DNA of 64,000 nt from Pseudomonas pohangensis (GCF_900105995.1 NZ_LT629785.1:930001-994000), one strand, 5' to 3'. Numbered from the stretch's first letter, positions 32,418 to 41,559 are shown. Notes: a model not told the origin generated them from the sequence alone. Translations and numbers: made by a program.

Positions 32418-34223
32418 TTAGCGATGGCCGTAGGCGCCGTTGGGCTCCGGCTCGATGCAGAAGAACGCGGGTACCTTGTCTTCATGGGCATAGGCCGGCA
32501 GGTTGGAGTTGCTCATGCAGACATTGCCGTCCTCGCTGAACTCCAGATCACGGAACCAGATGACCTGTTGCGGCATCGGGTAGGGGATGAAGCGCTTGTC
32601 CTTGGGAATGTAGCGCAGCACGCGGTCCGAGTTGTTCGAGGCAATCCATACATCGCCTGATTTCGGATGCACATTCAGCGCGTAAGGCACTTCGTACTCG
32701 TCGCTGGCCAGCAGCGGCAACTTGGTGCTTTCGAATTTTTCGGTCTTCGGATCAAAACGCATCAGGTAGCCTTCATCAAACGAAGGTATCCACAGGATGC
32801 CGTCCGGGCCGAAACGCAGACGCCGCGGGCCTTTGTACGGAGTATCGTATTCAGTGACTTCCAGGGTGTCCTTGTTGACCATGCCGATACGGTTGCCCAG
32901 CACCTTGGAGTACCAGACATTGCCGGTGACCGGGTCAATATCGATGCCATAGGCCAGGGTGAATGCCGAGTCGCCGAAGTTCAGCCATTTGTGATGGCTC
33001 AGACCCAGATGGTAGTTCTTGCCCGGGAACAGCCCGGCAATCTTCAGCACCACGCCCATGAAGGTGTCGCTCATCCAGGTGGCAAAGCCCTGACTCGGGA
33101 GCTTGACGCGGGTGAACTCGCCGGTGGTGGTATTGAGTTTGTAGACTTCGCTGGAGTAGGCCGTGGTAAACCAGACATTGCCGTCCTTGTCAGCCCGGAT
33201 GGTGTGCGGGTAGATACCGTTGCGCCAGAGGAAGCCGCGTGGAATCTGGTAGGTCTTGAACTCCTTGGTCTTCGGATCGAAGCTCATGATGCTGCTGTCC
33301 AGCGAGGCGGTCATGAACATGCGTCCGTCCGGAATCTGCGCGGCACTGTGCAGGCCGACCTTGCCGGTGAAGATGCCCAGCGGCAGTTGTACGCCATTGA
33401 AATCGCCACCCACACCCACGTCCGGGTCGGCAGGCACTTCGTATTCTTCCAGCTTGCCGGTCTTGCGATCCTGGATGTAAATCATGTCCTTGCCTTCATC
33501 GAAGCCGTAGAGCTTCTCGTCGAAGCCGACAATGGCATCGTGAATGAAGGACAGGCCATTACCGGCATGCCACTCGTAGACCTTGGCAATTGACAGTTCG
33601 GGGTTGTAGGGGTTGTCCTGCCTGGCTACTACCGGCTTGCCGGTAAAACCTTTCAGCTGGGTATCAACGATGCGTGCATGCTCACCGTAGGTGATGTAGG
33701 CACCATAGCCTTCCATGCGCCAGTCGGTATCACTCCAGGCCTGCTTGTCGCGCGGGCGACGGGTCAGCGAGTTGCCCTGCTGGTGACAGTAGGTGCATTC
33801 GCGGATGAAGACATCCTTGGTGTCGGTGTCGTAGAACGGCAAGGCGGCCGCATGTGCCGAAGCAGTCAGCTGGTCGGAGATGCCTTCCGGGGCCGTCAGG
33901 GGCTGCAGGGTAACGTCGGTTTGCAGATCGGTATCGGCGGCCAGATCCAGCGCGTTGTTCTGGTCCTTGTAGCTGGACATGCGGGTACGCAAGACAACCT
34001 TGCCGGTAAAACCGGTGGTCAGCGAGTACTGTCCCTGCTCGTTGGTATAGACCGTCTCTTTGGCGTTCTTCGCGGTATTCCACAGGGTGACCATGGCGCC
34101 GGCTACCGGTTGGCCATCTTGCGCGGTCACCGTACCAATCAGCAGGGCAGCATTGGCAGGGTTGGCAGCAATTGTGCATGCACCAAGCATGGCCAGAGTC
34201 AGAAGTTTATTTGCTGGCTTCAT
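32418..34223 (-). CDS. Periplasmic hybrid of CarboxypepD_reg domain, c-type haem site and Vgb-like beta-propeller
   Basis: A 601-residue exported protein. Residues 1-26 are a signal peptide ending in ANA. Residues 27-105 resemble a carboxypeptidase-regulatory Ig-like domain (GTVTAQDGQPVAGAMVTLWN). A single c-type haem motif CTYCH follows (C143, C146, H147). From about 230 to the end is a propeller with repeated blades of streptogramin-lyase (Vgb) type: DPKTKEFKTYQIPRG, GNVWFTTAYSSEVYKLNT, DILW/GNVWYSKV and DVWIASNNSDRVLRY. A tethered haem on a lyase-like propeller suggests an oxidoreductase or electron-transfer partner rather than an antibiotic lyase. GGGAGG precedes the ATG at 34223, inside the end of the 47-codon gene upstream. 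Substrate unknown. Confidence 0.8.
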   Translation of the reverse strand: MKPANKLLTLAMLGACTIAANPANAALLIGTVTAQDGQPVAGAMVTLWNTAKNAKETVYTNEQGQYSLTTGFTGKVVLRTRMSSYKDQNNALDLAADTDLQTDVTLQPLTAPEGISDQLTASAHAAALPFYDTDTKDVFIRECTYCHQQGNSLTRRPRDKQAWSDTDWRMEGYGAYITYGEHARIVDTQLKGFTGKPVVARQDNPYNPELSIAKVYEWHAGNGLSFIHDAIVGFDEKLYGFDEGKDMIYIQDRKTGKLEEYEVPADPDVGVGGDFNGVQLPLGIFTGKVGLHSAAQIPDGRMFMTASLDSSIMSFDPKTKEFKTYQIPRGFLWRNGIYPHTIRADKDGNVWFTTAYSSEVYKLNTTTGEFTRVKLPSQGFATWMSDTFMGVVLKIAGLFPGKNYHLGLSHHKWLNFGDSAFTLAYGIDIDPVTGNVWYSKVLGNRIGMVNKDTLEVTEYDTPYKGPRRLRFGPDGILWIPSFDEGYLMRFDPKTEKFESTKLPLLASDEYEVPYALNVHPKSGDVWIASNNSDRVLRYIPKDKRFIPYPMPQQVIWFRDLEFSEDGNVCMSNSNLPAYAHEDKVPAFFCIEPEPNGAYGHR

Positions 34224-34225
34224 GC

Positions 34226-34369
34226 TCAATTGCCTCCCAGGGCGAGGGGTACATAACCAATCAGGTAGGAAACCACATGGCCAGTTGAAATGATTGCCAC
34301 GGTGAGCAGAATGTTCATCAGGATCAGATCGATGACGGTTATTTTTATGACTTTCTTCAAGAAGCTCAT
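34226..34369 (-). CDS. 47-residue single-span membrane peptide upstream of the propeller gene
   Basis: A short gene that usual cut-offs would miss. The ATG at 34369 follows GGAGAAGG. The product starts MSFLKKVIKITVIDLILMNI: a basic N-terminus followed by one long hydrophobic segment and a YVPLALGGN tail. It ends 2 bp before the propeller ATG, and its last codons contain the GGGAGG of that gene, so the two are translationally linked. A basic-in membrane anchor that partners the periplasmic cytochrome/propeller protein is the simplest reading. Confidence 0.7.
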   Translation of the reverse strand: MSFLKKVIKITVIDLILMNILLTVAIISTGHVVSYLIGYVPLALGGN

Positions 34370-34542
34370 GAACCTTCTCCATGCGGATGTTGTTTGGCAG
34401 ACACTAAACACTAGGCCATTTCCACCCGTTGTGGTGCCCGCAACCAACTGGTGGCGAGATCCGTGCGCTGTGATGGGGCGCGGGGTATCGATACGCGCTC
34501 CGTTAGCGGTTACCGACATGCCGTATTTGCCAGAAACCAGCC

Positions 34543-34573
34543 AGGGCGATTCGGGGCGATTCGGGGCGATTTT
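34543..34573. repeat. 10-bp tandem repeat in the divergent promoter region
   Basis: TCGGGGCGAT is repeated head-to-tail (about 2.7 copies) between the TetR gene and the membrane peptide gene. The 10 bp period is one helical turn, so it may be a stacked protein-binding site or simple slippage. Confidence 0.7.
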
Positions 34574-34607
34574 AGAAAAACTGTATGCTATTCCAATTTT
34601 TCCGGGT

Positions 34608-34633
34608 TGTACAAATATTATCAATGGATACAA
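34608..34633. promoter_or_regulatory. Candidate TetR operator
   Basis: TTGTA at 34608-34612 and TACAA at 34629-34633 form an inverted pair just upstream of the tetR ATG (34641). Position suits autoregulation. Only the 5 bp arms support it. Confidence 0.35.
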
Positions 34634-34640
34634 TCTGCCG

Positions 34641-35273
34641 ATGAGCATAACCACCAGCAAAACCCGCACCCAACGCAAGGCGGCTGCCACGCGCCAGACC
34701 ATCATTGCCACGGCAAAACATCTGATTGTCGAGGGCGGCCTGAACTCCCTGACGCTGGAGGCGGTGGCTGAACGTGCCGATATCGCCGTGCAGACCATCT
34801 ATAACCGTGTCGGCGGGCGTCCAGCCCTGCTCATAGCGGTGGCAGAACTGGCCCTCGAGGAGCACAACAAGTACATGCAGGCGGCGCTTGCAGTCGAGGC
34901 TCCAGCCCGCGAAAAGATCCGCTTGATCGCCAACTCCTATTCGCGCTTTGCCTTTGAACGACCGAACGAGTTTCACCTGCTGCTCGATCCCCAGGGCGAG
35001 CCTGAAGCCTTGCTGCGTATCAGTGAGTTGATCAAAGAGCAGAACGCAAAAATCGCTGTGATCATTCGCGCCGGAATTGCCGATGGCAACTTGCGCGCTG
35101 ACCTCGATCCGGATGAGATGGCACTGGCCGCCTGGGCCATGATGAACGGCATACTGAGTCTGGCCTTTCGCGACGACCAGACCCACTACTACGCCAAGCA
35201 GGTACCGTCGCTGATTGAGACGGCGATCAGCATGCTGATCGATGGCCTGTTTATCGAGCAGAAAAACGGCTGA
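34641..35273 (+). CDS. TetR/AcrR family transcriptional regulator
   Basis: A 210-residue TetR repressor. The helix-turn-helix lies near residues 15-60 (TRQTIIATAKHLIVEGGLNS, VAERADIAVQTIYNRVGGRP). The C-terminal ligand domain is all helical with AWAMMNGILSLAF. The ATG at 34641 puts the HTH at the usual distance; the frame upstream lacks helix-like sequence. It is divergent from the 47-residue peptide and propeller genes, which it probably controls. Confidence 0.9.
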   Translation: MSITTSKTRTQRKAAATRQTIIATAKHLIVEGGLNSLTLEAVAERADIAVQTIYNRVGGRPALLIAVAELALEEHNKYMQAALAVEAPAREKIRLIANSYSRFAFERPNEFHLLLDPQGEPEALLRISELIKEQNAKIAVIIRAGIADGNLRADLDPDEMALAAWAMMNGILSLAFRDDQTHYYAKQVPSLIETAISMLIDGLFIEQKNG

Positions 35274-35354
35274 CCCGAGCGGCTCCGTTCAGCGAGCCTG
35301 ACGACGCAGTTCTGCGGCATGTGGCTATTGATAAAAAAAGACTTGATAAAAGTA

Positions 35355-35370
35355 CTGTATATGCATACAG
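35355..35370. promoter_or_regulatory. LexA (SOS) box
   Basis: CTGTATATGCATACAG matches the LexA consensus CTG-N10-CAG and is a perfect palindrome. A TTGATA at 35343-35348 lies just upstream, so the box overlaps the probable promoter spacer. The nearest downstream gene is the 33-codon frame at 35462. Confidence 0.85.
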
Positions 35371-35461
35371 TTTGGTTGTGGCGCTGACAGCCCCTGCGAC
35401 TCCTGCCGTAAAAGGAGACCAGGCCAGCAACCACAGCCTTTTATCCAGACGGAGCATTATC

Positions 35462-35563
35462 ATGCTGCTGACCACCTCGATTCTCGAAAGCTCGTTGCTG
35501 CTGACCCCCATGTTGCTGATCATGCTTGGTCTGGCCAAAGTGGCCTACGGCCCGGGCGAGTAA
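35462..35563 (+). CDS. SOS-linked 33-residue hydrophobic peptide
   Basis: A tiny frame with GGAG 7 nt before the ATG (35462) and a TAA stop. The product begins MLLTTSILESSLLLTPMLLI and ends AKVAYGPGE; residues 7-25 form one membrane segment. It is the first frame after a near-consensus LexA box, with a leader of about 85-90 nt. The layout (SOS box, structured leader, about 30-residue membrane peptide) resembles TisB-type toxins, but the peptide is not cationic and no antisense RNA could be shown. It may be another kind of small SOS membrane protein. An in-frame GTG at 35378 is possible but lacks a ribosome site. Confidence 0.5.
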   Translation: MLLTTSILESSLLLTPMLLIMLGLAKVAYGPGE

Positions 35564-35684
35564 AACCGCCGGTGATGTTCGGCTGGTGGCCGGCGGCCAA
35601 AGCGTCTGATCACCGCTCAAAAATACCCGCGGGCAAACAGTTCCGGCCAGGTGGCGAACCTGAGCCGTGATCCCCGGGCAATGC

Positions 35685-37097
35685 TCAATCCGCACTGCCT
35701 GCAAGCCCGCCTCCCAGCGTTTTATACAGAGTGATGCGGTTGCTTTGCTCGGTCAGTTGCAGGCTGATCAGATCCTGCCGCGCGGCGTACAACTGGCGTT
35801 GCGCGTCCAGTGCATCGAGATAACTGCTGGCCCCGTTGCGATATAGCGCCTCAGCCAGATCGTGGCTTCTGGCGGTGGCATCGGTCAGCGCCTGCTGGGC
35901 TTCAAGTCGTTGCTTCAGGGTACTGCGCACGGCCAGCGCATCGGCCACTTCCCGGAAGGCGGTTTGCAGGCTTTTCTCATAGCTGGCCAGCTGGATCGCC
36001 TGCTCGCTTTTTGCGGCATCCAGATTGGCCTGATTGCTGCCGGCATTGAAGATCGGCAGGCTGATATTTGGCGCAAAGCTCCAGGCCCCGCTACCGCTTT
36101 TGAACAGCCCGGAGAGGTCGCTGCTGCTGGTGCCGGCTGCTGCAGTGAGGGTGATGCTCGGGAAGAAGGCGGCGCGTGCTGCGCCGATATCGGCATTGGC
36201 GGCTTTCAGGTTGTGCTCGGCAGCCAGCACATCCGGGCGCTGTTGCAACAGGCTGGAGGGCAGGCCGGCAGGGATTTCCAGCAGTTCGGCAGTGTTCTGC
36301 TGCAGTGTCATCGGTAGCAGGTCGTCGGCGACAGTGGCACCGACCAGCAGGTCGAGGGCGTTGCGGTCCAGTTGGACCTGGCTCTGGTACGCCGCCACAT
36401 CGACCCGCGCGGATTCCACGGTGGTCTGGGCCTGGGCCAGGCTCAGCCCCGAGGTGTTGCCCAGCCCATGGCTGCGCTGCTGCAGGTCATAGCTGGCTTG
36501 CTGGCTGGTCAGGGTGCTGTTGGCCAACTCGAGCAGGGCAGAGTCGGCCGCCAGCGTCAGCCAGGCATTGGCGACTTCGCTGATCAGGCTGATCTGCGTA
36601 CTGCGCCGGGTTTCTTCCAGGCTCAGGTAGTCCTCAAGGGCCGCATCACTGAGGTTGCGCAGGCGGCCGAACAGATCCAGTTCGTAATTGCTGAAACCCA
36701 GAGCAACGCTGTTCTGGTGACTGGTCACAGCGGAGTCGCTGCCGTTCAGGTCGGCGGGTGTATTGCTGTGGCTACCACTGCCATCCAGGCTGATCGCCGG
36801 TAACAACTCGGCACGCTGAATGCGGTAGAGCGCACGCGCCTTTTCCACGTTGAGCAGGGCCACCCGCAGGTCGCGATTGTTCTGCAGGCTTTGCTCGATC
36901 ACCTGACGCAGACGCTGGTCAATAATGAACTGGCGCCAGCCCAGGTCAATGCTGGCCTGCCCGAATTGGCTGGTGCTGGCGCCCGGCCACTGTTGCGGTA
37001 GCGGTGCCTTGGGCTGCTGGTAGTCCGGCGCCAGGTTGATGCAGCCGCTGAGTAGCAATGCGGCGCTGAGCAGGGTAAGTCGGCTGGGATGCATCAT
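35685..37097 (-). CDS. RND efflux outer-membrane factor (OprM/NodT family lipoprotein)
   Basis: A 470-residue outer-membrane channel lipoprotein. The signal peptide ends in LLLSGCIN (Cys19). The mature protein has the two OEP repeats: ADSALLELANSTLTSQQASY and LVGATVADDLLP in the first, QQRPDVLAAEHNLKAANADI and AFREVADALAVR in the second. It forms the trimeric tunnel for the RND pump encoded upstream. The ATG at 37097 overlaps the pump stop as ATGA. Confidence 0.94.
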   Translation of the reverse strand: MMHPSRLTLLSAALLLSGCINLAPDYQQPKAPLPQQWPGASTSQFGQASIDLGWRQFIIDQRLRQVIEQSLQNNRDLRVALLNVEKARALYRIQRAELLPAISLDGSGSHSNTPADLNGSDSAVTSHQNSVALGFSNYELDLFGRLRNLSDAALEDYLSLEETRRSTQISLISEVANAWLTLAADSALLELANSTLTSQQASYDLQQRSHGLGNTSGLSLAQAQTTVESARVDVAAYQSQVQLDRNALDLLVGATVADDLLPMTLQQNTAELLEIPAGLPSSLLQQRPDVLAAEHNLKAANADIGAARAAFFPSITLTAAAGTSSSDLSGLFKSGSGAWSFAPNISLPIFNAGSNQANLDAAKSEQAIQLASYEKSLQTAFREVADALAVRSTLKQRLEAQQALTDATARSHDLAEALYRNGASSYLDALDAQRQLYAARQDLISLQLTEQSNRITLYKTLGGGLAGSAD

Positions 37098-40000
37098 GCG
37101 TCTGCTCCGGAAGTAGGGGTTGCCGGGCGGTCAGCCAGGCTGCGGATCAGCACGAAAAACAACGGCACAAAGAAGATGCCCAGCACGGTGGCGCCGAGCA
37201 TGCCGCCCAGCACCCCGGTGCCGATGGCCTGACGGCCTCCCGCACCGGCGCCGCTGCTCAGGGCCAGTGGCAGAACACCGAACATGAAGGCCAGGGAAGT
37301 CATCAGGATCGGACGCAGACGCACGCGGCAGGCTTGCAGGGTTGCCTTGACCAGCCCCATGCCCTGTTCCTGCAGGTGCTTGGCAAACTCGACGATAAGA
37401 ATGGCGTTCTTCGCCGCCAGCCCCACGGTGGTCAGCAAACCGACCTGGAAGTAGACGTCATTGGCCATCCCTGCCAGACCGCTGCCGAGTACCGCACCGA
37501 GTATGCCGAGTGGCACGGCCATGATCACCGCGAAAGGCACTGACCAGCTTTCGTAAAGTGCTGCCAGGCAGAGGAACACGAACAGGATCGACAGGGCATA
37601 CAGCAGGGGTGCCTGGGAGCCGGACACGCGCTCCTGATAGGACAGGCCGGACCACGCGTAGCCAATGCCTTCGGGTAGCTGGGCGATCAGGCGCTCCACT
37701 TCAGCCATGGCCTCGCCGGAACTGACACCGGCCGCCGGCTCGCCGACCAGACCCACTGAAGGATTGCCGTTGTAGCGCTCGAGCAGCGGTGAGCCATAAC
37801 GCCAGGAACTGCTGGCAAAGGCGCTGAACGGCACCATCTGTGAGTCGCTGTTGCGCACATACCAGTTGTCGATCTGCTCTGGCTGCATGCGACTGCTGGC
37901 CTCGCCCTGCACGTAAACCTTCTTGATCTTGCCGTTGTAGATGAAGTCGTTGATGTAACTACCGCCCATGGCGGTACCCAGGGTGGTGTTGATGTCGGCG
38001 GTGCTGAGTTTGTAGGCGCCGGTTTTACGGTCATCGATGCTGACATTCAGCTCCGGAGTGTCGTCCAGGCCGTTGTTGCGTACGCCAATCAGCTTGTCGC
38101 TTTTGGCTGCCAGGGCGAGAAACTGGTCACGGGCGGCTATCAGTGCCGTGTGACCCAAGCCGCCGACGTCGAGAAGTTGCAGGTCAAAGCCGGAACTCTG
38201 TCCCAGGCCGCGGATTGCCGGTGGCTGCATGACAAAGATCCGCGCATCGCGCAGGCTCGACAGCTGCATGGTGGCGCGGCGGGCGATGGCTGCGGACGAT
38301 TCGTCGGCACCCTCGCGCAGGCTCCAGTCCTTGAGCTTGATAAACGAGCGGCCAGCGTTCTGTGCGTTGCCGCTGACACCGGTACCGGTAATGCTGATCA
38401 GCATCTCGACTTCCGGTTGCGCACGCATGTAGTCGATGTACTGATCGGCTGCGGCCAGCGTGCGCTGGTCGGTGGCGCCAACCGGCAACTGGTACATGGC
38501 CATCAGAATGCCCTGATCCTCATCCGGCAGGAAAGAGCCGGGCAGGCGCATGAAGCCTGCGACCATCACGCCGAGGATCGCCGCGTAGAGCAACAGCATG
38601 CGTGGCTGGCGCTGCAGGATGCGGCCAACAGCGCTTTGATAACGCGTGGTGTTGCGCTCGAAGGTGCGGTTGAACCAGGCAAAGAAGCCGCGCTGCGGTG
38701 CGCTGCCGTGACCCGGTTTGAGCAGGGTGGCACACAGTGCGGGCGACAGGCTCATGGCCACCAGTACCGAGAGCACCATGGCGCTGACGATGGTCAAGGA
38801 GAACTGGCGGTAGATCATCCCGGTGGAACCACCGAAGAACGCCATGGGGATAAACACCGCCGACAGCACCAGGGCAATGCCTACCAGTGCGCCGCTGATC
38901 TCGCGCATCGACTTGCGCGTGGCCTCCAGTGGTGACAGCTGTTCTTCGGCCATCACCCGTTCCACGTTCTCCACCACCACGATGGCATCGTCGACCAGCA
39001 AGCCGATGGCCAGAACCATGGCAAACATGGTCAGGGTGTTGATCGAGTAGCCGAACAGGGCCAGCACGCCGAAAGTACCGAGCAGTACCACCGGCACCGT
39101 GATGGCCGGAATCAGGGTGGCGCGCCAGTTCTGCAGGAACAGGTACATGATCACCACCACCAGCACGATGGCTTCGAACAGGGCTTTGACCACCTCTTCG
39201 ATGGACAGGCTGACAAAGGGCGTGGTGTCGTAAGGGTAGGTGGTCGACAGTTGCATCTCGGACGGGAAGTTGGCTTCCAGCTCGGCAATTTTGGCTTTGA
39301 CCGCCTTGCCGGTGTCCAGGGCATTGGCGTTAGTGCCAAGGGTGATACCCATGGCGGCAGAGGTCCTGCCGTTGTTGGTGGCGACCACATCGTAGCTTTC
39401 GCTGCCGAGTTCAACCGTGGCGACATCGGACAGCAGCACCAGCGAGCCATCACTGGCCGATTTGAGCACGATGTTCTGGAACTGCTCCACCGTTTGCAGC
39501 TTGCTGCGCGCACTGATGGTGGCATTCAGTTGCTGGCCGGCCACGGCGGGCAATGCACCGAGTTGCCCGGCGGAGACTTCGGTGTTCTGCGCCTGCAGGG
39601 CGGCACTGATGTCGCCGGGCTGCAGGGCATATTGTTGCAGTTTCGCCGGGTCCATCCAGATGCGCATGGCATAGGGTGAGCCGAGCAAGCGCACCTCACC
39701 GACTCCGTTGACCCGGCTGACCTGGTCGATCAGGTAGCTGTCGATAAAGTCGCCGATGTCGGTATTGCTGATCGTGGGATCAGCGGATACCAGCGAGGCA
39801 ATCAGCAGGAAATCCGAGCCACCCTTGGTTACCGTGATGCCCTGGCTTTGCACCGCCGCGGGCAAGCGGGATTCGGCCTGTTGCAGCTTGTTCTGCACCT
39901 GCATCTGCGCCACGTCCGGATCGGTGCCAGAGATGAAGGACAGACTGAGCTTGGCACTGCCGGCGGAGCTGCTGGTGGCGGACATGTAGATCAGGCCATC

Positions 40001-40216
40001 GAGGCCGGTCATTTGCTGTTCGATCACCTGGGTGACCGAGTTGTCGATGGTCTCCGCCGAAGCACCGGTATAGGTCGCGGAAATGTTGATGGTCGGCGGT
40101 GCAATGTCCGGGTACTGCTCCAGCGGCAACTGGCTGATCGACAGCCCGCCGGCCAGCATGATGAGGATGGCGATTACCCAGGCAAAGATCGGCCGGTCGA
40201 TAAAGAAAGCTGCCAT
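37094..40216 (-). CDS. RND multidrug efflux pump (HAE1, AcrB/MexB type)
   Basis: A 1040-residue inner-membrane proton/drug antiporter with 12 TM segments and two large periplasmic loops. Proton-relay residues are present in TM4 (GLLVDDAIVVVENVERVM) and TM10 (GLAAKNAILIVEFAKHL). The N-terminus FFIDRPIFAWVIAILIMLAG is typical HAE1. It lies between the adaptor (10 bp gap) and the outer-membrane factor (ATGA overlap), a complete tripartite operon. Substrates cannot be predicted. Confidence 0.96.
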   Translation of the reverse strand: MAAFFIDRPIFAWVIAILIMLAGGLSISQLPLEQYPDIAPPTINISATYTGASAETIDNSVTQVIEQQMTGLDGLIYMSATSSSAGSAKLSLSFISGTDPDVAQMQVQNKLQQAESRLPAAVQSQGITVTKGGSDFLLIASLVSADPTISNTDIGDFIDSYLIDQVSRVNGVGEVRLLGSPYAMRIWMDPAKLQQYALQPGDISAALQAQNTEVSAGQLGALPAVAGQQLNATISARSKLQTVEQFQNIVLKSASDGSLVLLSDVATVELGSESYDVVATNNGRTSAAMGITLGTNANALDTGKAVKAKIAELEANFPSEMQLSTTYPYDTTPFVSLSIEEVVKALFEAIVLVVVIMYLFLQNWRATLIPAITVPVVLLGTFGVLALFGYSINTLTMFAMVLAIGLLVDDAIVVVENVERVMAEEQLSPLEATRKSMREISGALVGIALVLSAVFIPMAFFGGSTGMIYRQFSLTIVSAMVLSVLVAMSLSPALCATLLKPGHGSAPQRGFFAWFNRTFERNTTRYQSAVGRILQRQPRMLLLYAAILGVMVAGFMRLPGSFLPDEDQGILMAMYQLPVGATDQRTLAAADQYIDYMRAQPEVEMLISITGTGVSGNAQNAGRSFIKLKDWSLREGADESSAAIARRATMQLSSLRDARIFVMQPPAIRGLGQSSGFDLQLLDVGGLGHTALIAARDQFLALAAKSDKLIGVRNNGLDDTPELNVSIDDRKTGAYKLSTADINTTLGTAMGGSYINDFIYNGKIKKVYVQGEASSRMQPEQIDNWYVRNSDSQMVPFSAFASSSWRYGSPLLERYNGNPSVGLVGEPAAGVSSGEAMAEVERLIAQLPEGIGYAWSGLSYQERVSGSQAPLLYALSILFVFLCLAALYESWSVPFAVIMAVPLGILGAVLGSGLAGMANDVYFQVGLLTTVGLAAKNAILIVEFAKHLQEQGMGLVKATLQACRVRLRPILMTSLAFMFGVLPLALSSGAGAGGRQAIGTGVLGGMLGATVLGIFFVPLFFVLIRSLADRPATPTSGADA

Positions 40217-40226
40217 TACCGGCTCC

Positions 40227-41402
40227 TTACTGATTCGTCACGGTGGCTGTAGAGGCAAATTGCGCCGGATCGAGGCTGACTGTGCTTACCGTCTCGCCCA
40301 CCCGGACTTTTTGCCCGCCCTCGACAATCAGCTGGTCGCCGCGGCTCAGGCCCGCGCTGATCCACCATTGATTGCCCACGCTACGGGCAATGCTGACTTC
40401 GCGTTGTTCCACCTTGCCGTCGACTACCAGCAGCACATAGGTGTTGCCATTGTTGCTGCGGTTCACGGCCTGCTGGGGCACCAGCAGGGCCTTTTCATCC
40501 ACGGCCTCTTCGAGCACCGCCCGCACATACATGCCCGGCAGCAGCAGGCCGTCCGGGTTGGGTACCACGGCTCGCAAGGACACACTGCCGGTTCCTTCAG
40601 ATACGCTGGCGCCACTGAATTGCAAACTGCCCGGATGGGCATACTCGCTGCCATCTTCCAGCAGCAGGGTGATGCGTGCTGCGTTATCGCCGGATTTGCT
40701 CAGCTGGCCTGCGGCCAGTTGGCGTTTCAGGCGCAACAGTTCGGCGCTGGACTGGGTGACGTCGACATACAGCGGGTCGAGTTGCTGCACCGTGGTCAGA
40801 GCACTGTCCTGATTGGCGGTGACCAGTGCGCCGGGTGTCACAGTGGAAGTCTCCACGCGACCGCTGATCGGTGACTTGATGGCGGTGTAAGTGAGGTCGA
40901 TTTTGGCGCTTTCCTGCTCGGCTTGAGCGGCCTGATAGCTCGCCTGGGCGTTTTGCAGGGCGCTCTGGACATCTTCGTTGTCCTGTTGGCTGATGGCGTC
41001 GATCTGGATCAGGCTGGCGTAGCGTTTGGCCTTGAGCTGCGCTGCGCTCAGGGTGGCGCGGGCCTGTGCCGTGCTGGCGCGGGCCTGATCGTAGGCGGCC
41101 TGATAGGGTGCCGGATCAATCTTGTAGAGCACTTCGCCGGCCTTGACCTGGGCACCTTCGGTAAACAGGCGCTGCTGCAAAATGCCGCTGACCTGCGGGC
41201 GAATCTCTGCGCTCATCCAGGCCTTGGTACGCCCGGGTAGTTCGCTGGTGAGGCGTTGCGTCTGCTCTTGCAGGGTAACAATGCCGACCTCGGCCTGCGG
41301 TTTTTCCGGTGGGGTAAAATTCGGCTTGCAGCCGGCCAGCGTCAGGCTGGCGGTCAATGCCATGGCGAGCGTGAGCCGGTTATTGTGTTTGCGGGTTTGC
41401 AT
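40227..41402 (-). CDS. RND efflux periplasmic adaptor (membrane fusion protein, MexA/AcrA type)
   Basis: A 391-residue lipoprotein. The lipobox is LTLAGCKPNF (Cys24). Barrel-sandwich and lipoyl halves are AEIRPQVSGILQQRLFTEGA and KSPISGRVETSTVTPGALV; the alpha-hairpin between them is rich in Gln/Ala; the beta-barrel and membrane-proximal parts follow (LVPQQAVNRSNNGNTYVLLV). It links the pump and channel. It is the first gene of the efflux operon and divergent from the BaeSR-like pair, with 157 bp between them for both promoters. Confidence 0.95.
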   Translation of the reverse strand: MQTRKHNNRLTLAMALTASLTLAGCKPNFTPPEKPQAEVGIVTLQEQTQRLTSELPGRTKAWMSAEIRPQVSGILQQRLFTEGAQVKAGEVLYKIDPAPYQAAYDQARASTAQARATLSAAQLKAKRYASLIQIDAISQQDNEDVQSALQNAQASYQAAQAEQESAKIDLTYTAIKSPISGRVETSTVTPGALVTANQDSALTTVQQLDPLYVDVTQSSAELLRLKRQLAAGQLSKSGDNAARITLLLEDGSEYAHPGSLQFSGASVSEGTGSVSLRAVVPNPDGLLLPGMYVRAVLEEAVDEKALLVPQQAVNRSNNGNTYVLLVVDGKVEQREVSIARSVGNQWWISAGLSRGDQLIVEGGQKVRVGETVSTVSLDPAQFASTATVTNQ

Positions 41403-41559
41403 CAGTCTCTCCAGCCGGCCGGTAGGCCAGACAGTCGTTTTTCATGCTGCTGATGCTGCCGGGCAAATGTGCAGAGAGTTTGAAGATTGCCGCGCTGCAG
41501 TTGAAAGCGGCGCAGGCAAGGGCGTTAATACAGCTATCCACCACTGTTAGCGGCCTGCC

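Noticed and set aside
32667..33593. A 308-codon plus-strand frame opposite the propeller gene
   Set aside because: Antisense to a protein with signal peptide, haem motif and propeller blades; no start site or motif of its own.
34290..34640. N-terminal extension of the TetR protein in the same frame
   Set aside because: The upstream codons run through the tandem repeat and the start of the divergent peptide gene and would push the HTH over 130 residues from the N-terminus.
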